Positions 1 to 7,925 of a stretch of 64,000 nucleotides of DNA are shown piece after piece. Under the pieces are notes generated by a model. That model saw only the letters and a list, made by a program, of their open reading frames with translations, made no database searches and was not told where the DNA came from. The position numbers and the translations under genes are program-made. Numbering within the stretch: the first letter of the stretch is position 1; every line of letters begins with the position of its first letter. The DNA is from Paucisalibacillus globulus DSM 18846 (GTDB lineage Bacteria > Bacillota > Bacilli > Bacillales > Amphibacillaceae): the NCBI RefSeq assembly GCF_000482485.1, contig NZ_KI519436.1, positions 106,986 to 170,985 on the forward strand. Direction: 5' to 3'.

Positions 1-520
1 AGAAAAGGAAATATCAGCCGTAATGCGCGAATATCAGCCAAGAAAAGGAAATATCAGCCAAAACGCGCGAACATCAGCCAAGAAAAGGAAATATCAGCCA
101 AACCGCGCGGATATCAGCCAAGAAAAGGAAATATCAGCCAAACCGCGCGAATATCAGCCAAGAAAAAGAAATATCAGCCATAATGCGCGGATATCGGCTG
201 AGAAAAGGAAATATCAGCCGTAATGCGCGAATATCAGCCAAGAAAAGGAAATATCAGCCAAAACGCGCGAACATCAGCCAAGAAAAGGAAATATCAGCCA
301 AACCGCGCGGATATCAGCCAAGAAAAGGAAATATCAGCCAAACCGCGCGAATATCAGCCAAGAAAAAGAAATATCAGCCATAATGCGCGGATATCGGCTG
401 AGAAAAGGAAATATCAGCCGTAATGCGCGAATATCAGCCAAGAAAAGGAAATATCAGCCGTAACGCGCGAATATCAGCCGAAAAAAGGAAATATCAGCCA
501 AAACGCTCGAACATCAGCCA
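1..520. repeat. 40-bp tandem repeat with 200-bp higher-order unit
   Basis: Thirteen consecutive 40-bp units. Each unit alternates a spacer like AGAAAAGGAA with ATATCAGCC, then a spacer ending in CGCGCGA/G with ATATCAGCC, so a 20-bp half-period is also visible. Units 1-5 (1-200) recur exactly as 201-400, and 401-440 equals 1-40, giving a 200-bp higher-order repeat; 441-520 are diverged edge units. Open frames of 66 codons run through it, but 40 bp is not a multiple of three and no ribosome site precedes them, so I read it as noncoding. The array begins before the window. 521-649 holds the decaying edge and the promoter region of the next gene. Confidence 0.95.
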
Positions 521-649
521 AAAAAGAAACTACCAGTCATAACTGCCAAAAACCCTCATTTCCATTATTCCTACTCACGACAAATTATTTCTGTAACCCT
601 CATGTAACTCTCCTCCACTAAACTATTCCTAGAAAGTGGAGGGATTGGG

Positions 650-2152
650 ATGCATGCAAATATGGACTGGTTACAGAGTAGGGTCAATATATCTCCAGAA
701 AGAATAGCGGTGGTTGATTCTGTAACAGGTGATTCTTGGACTTATAAAGAGCTTGATGAAAGAGCAAATAGAATAGCACATTTCTTTATGATAAAAGGTG
801 TAGAAAAGGGTGATCGTGTTGCGATTTTGGCACCGAATCATATTGGGTATTTGGATTTCTTTTTCGCTTGTATGCGAATAGGAGCGATATTCATTCCGCT
901 AAATTGGCGGTTAAGTAAGGATGAGTTGGCCTATGTGTTACAGGATTCTGAGCCGAAGATAATAGGAGTAGCACCTTCTTTTTTAGATAGAATGAATCAG
1001 ATGGAACTGGGAGCAGTGATTATTACTATTAGTAGTAATGAGTATGAGAAGGGATTAGATTTTGAAAGACATCAAATAAAAATAAAGCTAGACGAGTCAG
1101 AGCCACTTGCTATGATTTATACCGGAGGAACGACAGGCCGTCCAAAGGGAGTAGTTCTTTCTCATAGATCCATTCTTTGGAATGCATTGAATACGATTGT
1201 TAGCTGGGACTTAGGGGCAGATGATGTAACCCTAATTACTACTCCGATGTTCCATACCGGTGGATTGAATGTCTACACATTGCCAATTCTTCTTGCGGGT
1301 GGAAAGGTTGTTCTTTCCCCTGAATTTAAACCGGAAAAGGCTGTAGAGGATTTAATTAAATATAAATGCACGGTGGTTCTATTTGTTCCAACCATGTACC
1401 ATATGATCATTCAGACAAAAGAGTTTCAGCAGGCGATATTCCCTGATATAAAGGTCTTTGTTTCCGGTGGGGCACCATGCCCACATAAAATATATGATGC
1501 CTTCCGTGAAAAGGGTATTGCATTTAAAGAAGGCTATGGACTAACTGAAGCGGGGCCAAATAATTTTTACATTGACCCGGAAGATACAGCCCGAAAAATT
1601 GGTTCAGTAGGCAAGCCGATGATATTTAATGATATAAAAATAGTTAAGGCCAATGGAGAAAGTGCCAAAGAAAATGAAGTGGGAGAGCTTGTGCTACGTG
1701 GCTATCATGCATTCGAGTATTACTGGAATAAACCAAAAGAAACCGCTGAAGTCATAAAGGATGGTTGGGTCCATACTGGGGATCTTGCTAAACAAGATGA
1801 GGATGGTTATGTCTATATTGTTGGACGCAAGAAAGATATGATAATAACTGGTGGAGAAAATGTATATCCATTAGAGATTGAGCATTGGCTCGAAACGCAT
1901 GATTTAATTGACGAAGCAGTTGTTGTTGGTTTACCGGATGAGAAGTGGGGAGAAATAGTAACAGGGTTTGTCTCATTGAAGGGTGAACTGACTGAAGAAG
2001 AATTAAAGAATTATTGTAACCAGAAGCTCACCCGATATAAAGTTCCAAAGAAGTTTTATTTCTTGTCTGTACTACCAAAAACCCATGTTGGAAAAATTGA
2101 TAAAGCAACCTTAAGAGAAAAATATTCCATTGAGGAAAGCACTAGTTTTTGA
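650..2152 (+). CDS. long-chain acyl-CoA synthetase (AMP-forming)
   Basis: A 500-residue class I adenylate-forming enzyme, expected to activate a fatty or other carboxylic acid with ATP and load it on CoA in the cytoplasm. Visible motifs are the phosphate-binding loop YTGGTTGRPKG (157-167), the EGYGLTEAG motif near 294, the TGD hinge segment followed by the GRKKDMIITGGENVYP motif, and the C-terminal catalytic lysine in GKIDK (about 482). The length fits FadD/LcfB-like enzymes. The ATG at 650 has GGAGGG at 638-643; an in-frame ATG at 662 is the alternative. It appears monocistronic. Substrate chain length cannot be read from sequence. Confidence 0.88.
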   Translation: MHANMDWLQSRVNISPERIAVVDSVTGDSWTYKELDERANRIAHFFMIKGVEKGDRVAILAPNHIGYLDFFFACMRIGAIFIPLNWRLSKDELAYVLQDSEPKIIGVAPSFLDRMNQMELGAVIITISSNEYEKGLDFERHQIKIKLDESEPLAMIYTGGTTGRPKGVVLSHRSILWNALNTIVSWDLGADDVTLITTPMFHTGGLNVYTLPILLAGGKVVLSPEFKPEKAVEDLIKYKCTVVLFVPTMYHMIIQTKEFQQAIFPDIKVFVSGGAPCPHKIYDAFREKGIAFKEGYGLTEAGPNNFYIDPEDTARKIGSVGKPMIFNDIKIVKANGESAKENEVGELVLRGYHAFEYYWNKPKETAEVIKDGWVHTGDLAKQDEDGYVYIVGRKKDMIITGGENVYPLEIEHWLETHDLIDEAVVVGLPDEKWGEIVTGFVSLKGELTEEELKNYCNQKLTRYKVPKKFYFLSVLPKTHVGKIDKATLREKYSIEESTSF

Positions 2153-2220
2153 AGAAATACTAATCCGACTTAAAAGCCATTTTCAAGTATATAAAAATTA
2201 CTTAAAATAATTCAACATAA

Positions 2221-2254
2221 AGCTCGCTCATTAATTTCATGGGCGAGTTTTATG
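2221..2254. terminator. stem-loop between convergent genes
   Basis: AGCTCGCTCA pairs with TGGGCGAGTT (with G-U pairs) around a short loop, followed by a weak TTTA run. It lies between the convergent acyl-CoA synthetase and MerR genes and could terminate both. Confidence 0.6.
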
Positions 2255-2278
2255 TGCATAAAGACGTTGAATAAATGA

Positions 2279-3109
2279 CTAAGCCCGATGATAAACAGGA
2301 ATCATAATTTTTGTGACAAATTCTTCTTCATGGTTTCTCACAATCGTATCGTAAATATATTCCTCAAAAACATAATCTCCTAAGACTAAATGTAATCGAT
2401 TCATTTCCGAAAAGATTCGTTCATAGGTTTGATGTATCGTTTTATCATCGCCAACATGATAACCAATTAGGCATTCACCCTGTACGGCCTGGAAATATGG
2501 ATATCCTTCTTTGGGAGTTGGTTGCTCAATATATAAATAGCTATAATTAGTAAATTCGCCCTTTAATACTTGCTCCCTCTTCGTGATAACACCTATAGGA
2601 TATCCCGAATCAAGATTAGAGGTATACAATTGGTCAATGAAGTCTGATACGGCCTCTACAAATTCTTCATTTGAAAAGTTTTTTATGTCTCTACTTAAGT
2701 AAAGGGTTGCTTCTGGTAATTGAGCTAGTCTAATTTCATTAAAATCAGTACCTAGAGCCTCTTCCATTATTTCAATTTTCGCTTCAATAATTCTTTCTTT
2801 CATTTCTATTTCTTGACGCTTCTTCGCAATCTCTTCTTTCTTCTTATACATTAAATTTAAAAAGCCTTCTGGTGATTTGTTCTGTGTGTATTGTTTGATG
2901 TCTTTTAGGGACATATCGAGATCTTTGAGAACATCAATCACATTATATAGTTCCAATTGGTGGATGGAATAATAGCGGTATCCTTTTTCATTTTTTACGA
3001 CTGGTGAGAGCAGGCCAATTTGGTCATAATAAATTAATGTCTGTTTATTAACATTACAAAGCTTTGCAAACTCTCCAGTACTCAAATACTTCTCTTTTTT
3101 TTCGTTCAA
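2279..3109 (-). CDS. MerR-family regulator, BmrR/BltR type
   Basis: A 276-residue regulator. The N-terminal winged helix-turn-helix (about 8-75) carries the MerR pattern: TGEFAKLCNVNKQTLIYYD, then GLLSP and GYRYYS. A charged coiled-coil dimerisation helix follows (about 80-115), and a C-terminal GyrI/BmrR-like ligand domain fills 125-276. It is divergent from the MFS exporter, and their shared intergenic region has a typical MerR promoter, so it probably activates that pump when it binds a lipophilic cation or drug. Translation appears to start at a TTG (3109); no better in-frame start precedes the helix-turn-helix. Ligand identity is unknown. Confidence 0.85.
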   Translation of the reverse strand: MNEKKEKYLSTGEFAKLCNVNKQTLIYYDQIGLLSPVVKNEKGYRYYSIHQLELYNVIDVLKDLDMSLKDIKQYTQNKSPEGFLNLMYKKKEEIAKKRQEIEMKERIIEAKIEIMEEALGTDFNEIRLAQLPEATLYLSRDIKNFSNEEFVEAVSDFIDQLYTSNLDSGYPIGVITKREQVLKGEFTNYSYLYIEQPTPKEGYPYFQAVQGECLIGYHVGDDKTIHQTYERIFSEMNRLHLVLGDYVFEEYIYDTIVRNHEEEFVTKIMIPVYHRA

Positions 3110-3124
3110 AATTGATCACCGTCC

Positions 3125-3155
3125 TTGACTATATAGTTACTATATACATTAGGAT
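3125..3155 (+). promoter_or_regulatory. MerR-type promoter with dyad in a 19-bp spacer
   Basis: TTGACT (3125-3130) and TAGGAT (3150-3155) are 19 bp apart, the over-long spacing typical of MerR-activated promoters. Inside the spacer is a perfect 7-bp inverted repeat, ATATAGT-T-ACTATAT (3131-3145). It points to the MFS gene and leaves a leader of about 115 nt. Confidence 0.75.
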
Positions 3156-3276
3156 AGTGAATTGTAAATATATTATTTAAGTCTTGGTAATTTCAAGTGG
3201 TTATGATTTATAATACATTTTTAAATAGATAGCTACATGTTTCATATGGTTTTTTAGGATGTAAGGAGAATGGAAA

Positions 3277-4461
3277 ATGAAAACATATAATGTCACCTTA
3301 TGGTTATTATTAATGAATTTATTTATTGCCTTTTTAGGTATTGGTTTAATCATTCCAGTAATGCCAACATTGATGAATGAATTAGGTATTACGGGGAAAA
3401 CAGTGGGTAATTTAACCGCAGCATTTGCGATTGCGCAATTAATAACTTCTCCATTTGCAGGGAAAGCTGTAGATAAATTTGGAAGAAAGATCATGATTGT
3501 CGTCGGTTTGTTTATTTTTGGTTTTTCAGAATTCTTATTTGGATTGGGTAATGAAATTGAGGTTTTATTTATTTCTCGTATCCTAGGTGGTATTAGTGCA
3601 GCTTTTATTATGCCAGCAGTTACAGCATTTATTGTTGATATTACAACAAAGGAAACTCGCCCTAAAGCATTAGGGTTTATGTCAGCTGCTATTAGTACAG
3701 GATTTATTATTGGCCCAGGAATTGGTGGATTTTTAGCTGAGTTTGGTACTCGGGTACCATTTTTCTTTGCTGGAGGACTTGGTGTAGTTGCTGCTATCCT
3801 TTCTATTATTTTATTAACGGAGCCAAATCGGGTAGAAGAACAAGTGGAACAAGATTCTAAGACTCAAGTCGGGATAAAACGTATTTTTGCACCGATGTAT
3901 TTCATTCCACTTATTTTAATTTTTATAACATCATTTGGCTTAGCAGCCTTTGATTCATTTTTTGGTTTATTTGTCGATCATAAATTTCAATTTTCACCAG
4001 GGGATATTGCAATAGTTATAACTGGAGGTGCTATTGTTGGTGCCGTGGCCCAAGTTGTGTTGTTTGATCGTTTAACTAGAATGTTAGGAGAAATTAAACT
4101 AATACAATACAGTATCCTGATATCCGCAATACTCGTCTTTATGATGACTGTGGTTCAATCCTATTTATCCATATTACTTGTTACATTTGTAGTTTTTGTT
4201 GGTTTTGATTTATTCCGACCAGCTGTCACATCCTATCTTTCCAATATTGCTGGAAACGAACAAGGATTTATTGGAGGAATGAACTCCATGTTTACTAGTT
4301 TAGGTAATATTTTTGGCCCAATTGTTGGCGGCGTATTATTTGATATCGATATTGATTATCCATATTACTTCGCCACCCTTGTATTGGCTTTCGGGATAGT
4401 CTTATCTCTGTTTTGGAAACAACCGGTATATGGTAAGGTTAAAGAAGCTAATCAAGTATAG
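3277..4461 (+). CDS. MFS drug efflux transporter, Bmr/Blt/NorA-like
   Basis: A 394-residue, 12-helix major facilitator transporter, expected to export hydrophobic cationic drugs by proton antiport across the cytoplasmic membrane. Helix 1 contains the FLGIGLIIPVMP motif seen in NorA/Bmr pumps. The loop 2-3 motif A is GKAVDKFGRK (about 64-73), and the drug-antiporter motif C is GFIIGPGIGGF in helix 5. The ATG at 3277 follows AAGGAGA. It is transcribed divergently from the MerR regulator through a MerR-type promoter, matching the bmrR/bmr and bltR/blt arrangement. True substrates are not predictable. Confidence 0.85.
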   Translation: MKTYNVTLWLLLMNLFIAFLGIGLIIPVMPTLMNELGITGKTVGNLTAAFAIAQLITSPFAGKAVDKFGRKIMIVVGLFIFGFSEFLFGLGNEIEVLFISRILGGISAAFIMPAVTAFIVDITTKETRPKALGFMSAAISTGFIIGPGIGGFLAEFGTRVPFFFAGGLGVVAAILSIILLTEPNRVEEQVEQDSKTQVGIKRIFAPMYFIPLILIFITSFGLAAFDSFFGLFVDHKFQFSPGDIAIVITGGAIVGAVAQVVLFDRLTRMLGEIKLIQYSILISAILVFMMTVVQSYLSILLVTFVVFVGFDLFRPAVTSYLSNIAGNEQGFIGGMNSMFTSLGNIFGPIVGGVLFDIDIDYPYYFATLVLAFGIVLSLFWKQPVYGKVKEANQV

Positions 4462-4482
4462 AAATCATGTTACTATGGAAAA

Positions 4483-4520
4483 ACAGCACAAGTTCCAAAT
4501 TAGGTACTTGTGCTGTCTTT
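4483..4520 (+). terminator. rho-independent terminator of the MFS gene
   Basis: ACAGCACAAGT (4483-4493) pairs perfectly with ACTTGTGCTGT (4506-4516), then CTTTGATTT. It lies 21 nt past the MFS stop codon. Confidence 0.85.
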
Positions 4521-4549
4521 GATTTGAGTTGTTTTTGTGAAATATTTAG

Positions 4550-4700
4550 CTTTTAACTTTCGCAGTTGATGGAATATGCGACGTAACTAATAATCTTTGG
4601 TAGAGCACCATACCCGCTCCGGAAATATACTGCTCTTTCCATGGGTGGCTGCCTGAGACCGTGCCCGTGGAAAGCGGAGTATTCTGCTGGAGCGCCTGAT
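4550..4700 (+). repeat. CTCCGG palindromic intergenic element, chimeric copy
   Basis: Related to the elements at 22537-22658, 22739-22921 and 57406-57522. The left flank and arm (through CCGCTCCGGAAATATAC, 4613-4629) match the reverse complement of the 22739-22921 copy. The right arm (GCGGAGTATTCTGC, 4674-4687) is of the other arm type, found at 22537-22658. The arms are therefore mismatched and the copy looks like a recombinant of two subtypes. Confidence 0.75.
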
Positions 4701-4754
4701 ATATGCCACCTTCTTACCTATATAATCGATTATAAAGATAAAAAGGTGGCAAAC

Positions 4755-5189
4755 TTATTCATCCTCCAGTAGCTCAACAGAAACTCGATTTTTTCGACTA
4801 GAACTAGAAATAAAGCGATGCAACTGTATATATAGTAGTCCATGGTTGTAAGTAGCTTTAATCTTATCAGACCGAACCGGGAATGGTAACGTAACTTTAC
4901 GCTCGAAAACACCTTGCAAAATTTCTTCCTTTACAACAGTACCAACACTATGTCCAATATCAATTGTGCCACGTAGCTCCATTGTTGCATAATCTACATA
5001 AATATCAATCTTCTCTAAATCATTTATACCTGGTATATTTGCAATACACAGAATTTCATTGTCCGTTTGATAAAGATTAATTTGGGGAATAGTTGGTTTT
5101 AGGATGCCTTCAAATTGATCCCAAAACTGCTCACCAAAGAAGTGGTCCATATTCCGTTTCCAATCTGACATTTGCTGAAATGGATCCAT
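4755..5189 (-). CDS. Hsp20/alpha-crystallin-like small protein
   Basis: A 144-residue protein with a small heat-shock (alpha-crystallin) core. A Phe/Trp-rich N-terminal part ([11 protein letters not shown]) is followed by a beta-sandwich segment starting at [20 protein letters not shown] and containing [11 protein letters not shown] (the conserved strand before the GVL-like motif) and [10 protein letters not shown]. Such proteins act as ATP-independent holdases, or as spore coat components of the CotM/CotP type in bacilli. I chose ATG 5189, since GAGG (complement of 5198-5201) sits 8 nt upstream; a GTG at 5198 would overlap that site. It is divergent from the DUF2179 gene. Spore versus heat-shock role is undecided. 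Confidence 0.75.
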   Translation of the reverse strand: MDPFQQMSDWKRNMDHFFGEQFWDQFEGILKPTIPQINLYQTDNEILCIANIPGINDLEKIDIYVDYATMELRGTIDIGHSVGTVVKEEILQGVFERKVTLPFPVRSDKIKATYNHGLLYIQLHRFISSSSRKNRVSVELLEDE

Positions 5190-5275
5190 TTTTAACACCT
5201 CATTTTATTAAGTATTTATTTATACTATATGCAAATTCTAAAAAATGGGTGAATGCCCACAAAGGAGGTTGTATT

Positions 5276-5890
5276 TTGCTTGAAAACGCAGTTGTAATGG
5301 TCGTCATTATATTACTTGTTAATGTTGTGTATGTATCAATGTTCACCATCCGTATGATATTAACCTTGAAAGGCCGTAGATTTGTCGCTGCCTTTGTAAG
5401 TATGTTTGAGATAGTCGTATATATCTTTGGTTTAGGATTAGTATTGGACAACTTAAATGAAATACAGAACGTAATTGCTTATGCGTTAGGGTATGGGATT
5501 GGGGTTGTTGTAGGTTCAATGATTGAAGAAAAACTGGCACTCGGTTACATAACGGTTAATGTGATATCCGGGAATCCGGACTTAAGCTTTACTCGGCAAT
5601 TACGTGATAAGGGGTATGGGGTTACAAGTTGGTCTGCCTACGGGATGGATGGGGATCGTCTTGCCATGCAAATCTTAACACCTAGAAAATATGAATTGAA
5701 ACTGTATGAAGATATAAAAACAATTGATCCAAAGGCTTTCATCATTTCATATGAGCCTAAGCAAATTCATGGAGGATTCTGGGTGAAACAAGTACGAAAA
5801 GGTCGATTGTTTAATCCGAAGAAAAAACCAGATGGTTCCTCTGATAACAACCCAACTAATAATACAACTTTTAGCGATAAAAGCGAATGA
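5276..5890 (+). CDS. DUF2179/UPF0316 membrane protein, YebE-like
   Basis: A 204-residue protein with about three N-terminal membrane helices (roughly 5-25, 37-58, 62-85) and a cytoplasmic C-terminal DUF2179 domain (about 90-180, including [15 protein letters not shown] and [15 protein letters not shown]). A basic/Asn-rich tail follows. It matches B. subtilis YebE, which also sits just upstream of purE, so the position supports the call. The start is TTG 5276, 7 nt past AAAGGAGG (5261-5268). The molecular function is unknown; DUF2179 is thought to bind a small ligand. Confidence 0.85.
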   Translation: MLENAVVMVVIILLVNVVYVSMFTIRMILTLKGRRFVAAFVSMFEIVVYIFGLGLVLDNLNEIQNVIAYALGYGIGVVVGSMIEEKLALGYITVNVISGNPDLSFTRQLRDKGYGVTSWSAYGMDGDRLAMQILTPRKYELKLYEDIKTIDPKAFIISYEPKQIHGGFWVKQVRKGRLFNPKKKPDGSSDNNPTNNTTFSDKSE

Positions 5891-5933
5891 TAGTTGGAGG
5901 TTTACACATTAAGTTGTATTACTGCGATTAAAG

Positions 5934-6006
5934 CCGAACGTTTTAAGAGGAAATATAAAAAATATTCGATTTTACGATTGACCCCTAGAATGAATTTTGT
6001 TATGCT
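5934..6006 (+). promoter_or_regulatory. pur operon promoter with PurR box pair
   Basis: CCGAACGTT (5934-5942) and its inverted partner AATATTCG (5961-5968, complement CGAATATT) are separated by 18 bp. This is the divergent PurBox arrangement bound by B. subtilis-type PurR, which represses when PRPP is low. Downstream lie TTGACC (5978-5983), a 17-bp spacer and TATGCT (6001-6006). Transcription should start near 6013, just before the riboswitch. Confidence 0.8.
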
Positions 6007-6029
6007 AAAATCAATAATTGAATACGGAT

Positions 6030-6096
6030 CCTCATATATTTCTTGGGATATGGCCTTGAAGTCTCTACCCGGTACCGTAAATGCCGGACTATGAGG
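6030..6096 (+). ncRNA. guanine-type purine riboswitch aptamer
   Basis: P1 is CCTCATA/TATGAGG (6030-6036/6090-6096). Loop L2 GATATGG, the J2/3 segment CTCTACC, P3 with its CCGTAAAT loop, and J3/1 GGACTATG match the purine-riboswitch consensus. The C in GGACTATG (position 74 of the family) predicts guanine/hypoxanthine rather than adenine. P2 is CTTGG/CCTTG, so its two middle pairs are U-U mismatches, which is unusual. When the purine is bound P1 is held and the downstream terminator should form, shutting the pur operon off. Confidence 0.92.
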
Positions 6097-6279
6097 GAAG
6101 ATGAATCATTAGTAGTTAGGAAAGTATAATAACTTTCTGTACGCTTAGAATACTGGCGCATTCACTAAAGAATGAAGTCGAATACCGGTATTTCTAAACT
6201 TATGATATTTTTGGTGACCAAATATTGGGTCTATCCATCTTCTCTCTATACGTAGAGAGAAGATGGATAGACCCTTTTT
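6093..6279 (+). promoter_or_regulatory. riboswitch expression platform: antiterminator and 22-bp terminator
   Basis: A perfect 22-bp hairpin (6227-6248/6253-6274, loop TACG) followed by TTTTT is an intrinsic terminator 47 nt before purE. The aptamer's P1 strand and following bases GAGGGAAGATG (6093-6103) are complementary, with one G-U pair, to CATCTTCTCTC (6236-6246) in the terminator's 5' arm. This is the expected switch: free aptamer, antiterminator and read-through; bound aptamer, terminator. About 130 nt, including a dispersed repeat, separate the two antiterminator strands. Confidence 0.85.
6114..6197 (+). repeat. dispersed stem-loop element inside the riboswitch platform
   Basis: An 84-bp element aligning end to end with 20862-20946. 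Both carry an AAAGTATAATAACTTT-type hairpin and then a longer hairpin around the shared core CATTC-CTAAAGAA. The outer stem is AGAATACTGG/CCGGTATTTCT here and AGAAAAACT/AGTTTTTCT in the other copy. The sequence differs but pairing is kept. Confidence 0.8.
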
Positions 6280-6325
6280 AATTATTAGGATAAGTAATTC
6301 TTTTCCATGGAAGGAAGAAAGTGTA

Positions 6326-6817
6326 ATGGCTTTAGTTGGCGTAATTATGGGAAGCATCTCTGATTGGGAAACAATGAAGCATACATGCAGTATCTTAGAG
6401 GAATTAAACATTAAGTATGAAAAAGATGTCATATCAGCACACCGAACTCCAGATGAAATGTTTACATACGCAAAAACAGCACGTAAACGTGGACTAAAAG
6501 TAATTGTTGCTGGGGCGGGAGGAGCGGCCCATCTGCCAGGAATGATTGCTTCTCAAACAACACTTCCAGTTATAGGTGTTCCAGTTCAAAGTCATGCACT
6601 TAATGGACTTGATTCACTTCTTTCGATTGTACAAATGCCCGGAGGAGTACCTACCGCAACGGTATCAATTGGCAAGGCTGGTGCAATTAATGCAGGATTA
6701 CTAGCTGCACAAGTTCTAGGAGCTTTTGATGAAAATATAACTAACAATCTAGAAAACTATCGAACAGAAATGAAGGAGAAAGTGAGAGAAATGGGGGAAG
6801 ACCTTGCAAAACAGTAG
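6326..6817 (+). CDS. purE: N5-carboxyaminoimidazole ribonucleotide mutase
   Basis: A 163-residue PurE, first gene of the operon. It converts N5-CAIR, made by PurK, to CAIR. The class I signature is near the N-terminus: [13 protein letters not shown] with the substrate-binding GSxSD loop, then the catalytic histidine in SAHRTPD (about 43) and [11 protein letters not shown]. The ATG at 6326 follows GGAAGG at 6309-6314; an upstream in-frame ATG at 6263 lies in the terminator hairpin and is excluded. It is preceded by a riboswitch-controlled terminator and overlaps purK. Cytoplasmic octamer in characterised members. Confidence 0.97.
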   Translation: MALVGVIMGSISDWETMKHTCSILEELNIKYEKDVISAHRTPDEMFTYAKTARKRGLKVIVAGAGGAAHLPGMIASQTTLPVIGVPVQSHALNGLDSLLSIVQMPGGVPTATVSIGKAGAINAGLLAAQVLGAFDENITNNLENYRTEMKEKVREMGEDLAKQ

Positions 6818-7925
6818 GGTGATTTTACCACCTCAAACAATTGGAATTATCGGCGGTGGCCAGCTTGGTCGTATGATGGCGATGGCAGCAAAATATATGG
6901 GTTATAACGTTATTGTTCTAGACCCAACACCAAATTGTCCAACAGCACAAGTGGCAGATGAGCAAATAATTGCAGCGTATGAGGACATGAACGCTATGGA
7001 AGAATTAGTCGACAAGTCTGATGTAATTACGTACGAATTTGAGAATGTTGATGTAGAAGCGGCAACAACTATCGATAATTTTGGGAAACTACCACAAGGT
7101 ACCTATGTACTTGAGGTAACTCAGAATCGGGAAAATGAGAAACAGTTAATGAAAGAGCTTAACTTACCAATACCTGATTTTTCCATTGTCCATAGTGGTG
7201 AAGAATGCCAAGAAAAATTGAAGGAAGTAACATTTCCTGTTGTCGTTAAAACTTGTCGAGGTGGGTATGACGGTAAAGGACAATTCAAACTTGAATCTAA
7301 GGTAGATATTCCAGGTGCAATTCAATTTGTAGAAAAGAATAAGCACTGCATTATAGAGTCTTGGTTGACCTTTGATAAAGAAATCTCAGTGATTTTCACA
7401 AGAACAGCAACGGGTGAAATTGAATTCTTTCCAATTGCGGAAAATGTGCATCAGAATCATATTCTATTTCGTACAACAGTACCCGCAAATGTGCCTATCG
7501 AAGTTCAAGAAAAGGCATTTGAAGCAGCATGTTTACTAGCAGATAAAATGAATATTGTCGGAACGTTTGCGATTGAAATGTTTGTCGTAGGTAACGAAAT
7601 CTACCTAAATGAAATGGCGCCCCGTCCTCATAATTCGGGTCATTACACAATAGAGGCATGTAATATTTCGCAATTTGCTCAGCATATAAGGGCAATCTGT
7701 GGATTACCGTTGATTCCTGTAGAACTGCTTGAGCCGGCAACAATGATTAACATCTTAGGTGAAACTATGGAACCGACCTTGAAGGCAATGCCGATAATAA
7801 ATCAAGGCTTTATTCATTTATATGGTAAAGAAGAAGCTAAACCAAAACGGAAAATGGGCCATATCACTTTTATTGGCGAAAACATAGAGGAACAAGTGGA
7901 AAAACTTGAGGAGGCGAAGCAGTGA
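6804..7925 (+). CDS. purK: N5-carboxyaminoimidazole ribonucleotide synthetase
   Basis: A 373-residue ATP-grasp enzyme making N5-CAIR from AIR, bicarbonate and ATP. The N-terminal PreATP fold has [15 protein letters not shown] (about 13-27); the ATP-grasp core includes [12 protein letters not shown], and the metal/substrate segment [11 protein letters not shown] is near 265. The start is TTG 6804 inside purE, with GGGGGA 6793-6798 upstream; GTG 6819 is an alternative without a clear ribosome site. The 14-nt overlap with purE and the 4-nt overlap with purB suggest translational coupling. Confidence 0.96.
   Translation: MQNSRVILPPQTIGIIGGGQLGRMMAMAAKYMGYNVIVLDPTPNCPTAQVADEQIIAAYEDMNAMEELVDKSDVITYEFENVDVEAATTIDNFGKLPQGTYVLEVTQNRENEKQLMKELNLPIPDFSIVHSGEECQEKLKEVTFPVVVKTCRGGYDGKGQFKLESKVDIPGAIQFVEKNKHCIIESWLTFDKEISVIFTRTATGEIEFFPIAENVHQNHILFRTTVPANVPIEVQEKAFEAACLLADKMNIVGTFAIEMFVVGNEIYLNEMAPRPHNSGHYTIEACNISQFAQHIRAICGLPLIPVELLEPATMINILGETMEPTLKAMPIINQGFIHLYGKEEAKPKRKMGHITFIGENIEEQVEKLEEAKQ

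Noticed and set aside
23-423. Repeated 66-codon ORFs (MREYQPRKGNISQ type) in the tandem array
   Set aside because: No ribosome site, unit length not divisible by three, and identical ORFs arise only because the DNA block is duplicated.
1-520. CRISPR-like direct repeats at the left edge
   Set aside because: Units are contiguous with no unique spacers, the spacers themselves repeat in 200-bp blocks, and no cas genes are near.
5894-6094. 66-codon ORF between yebE-like and purE
   Set aside because: It lies over the PurR boxes, promoter and riboswitch aptamer, and has no family features.
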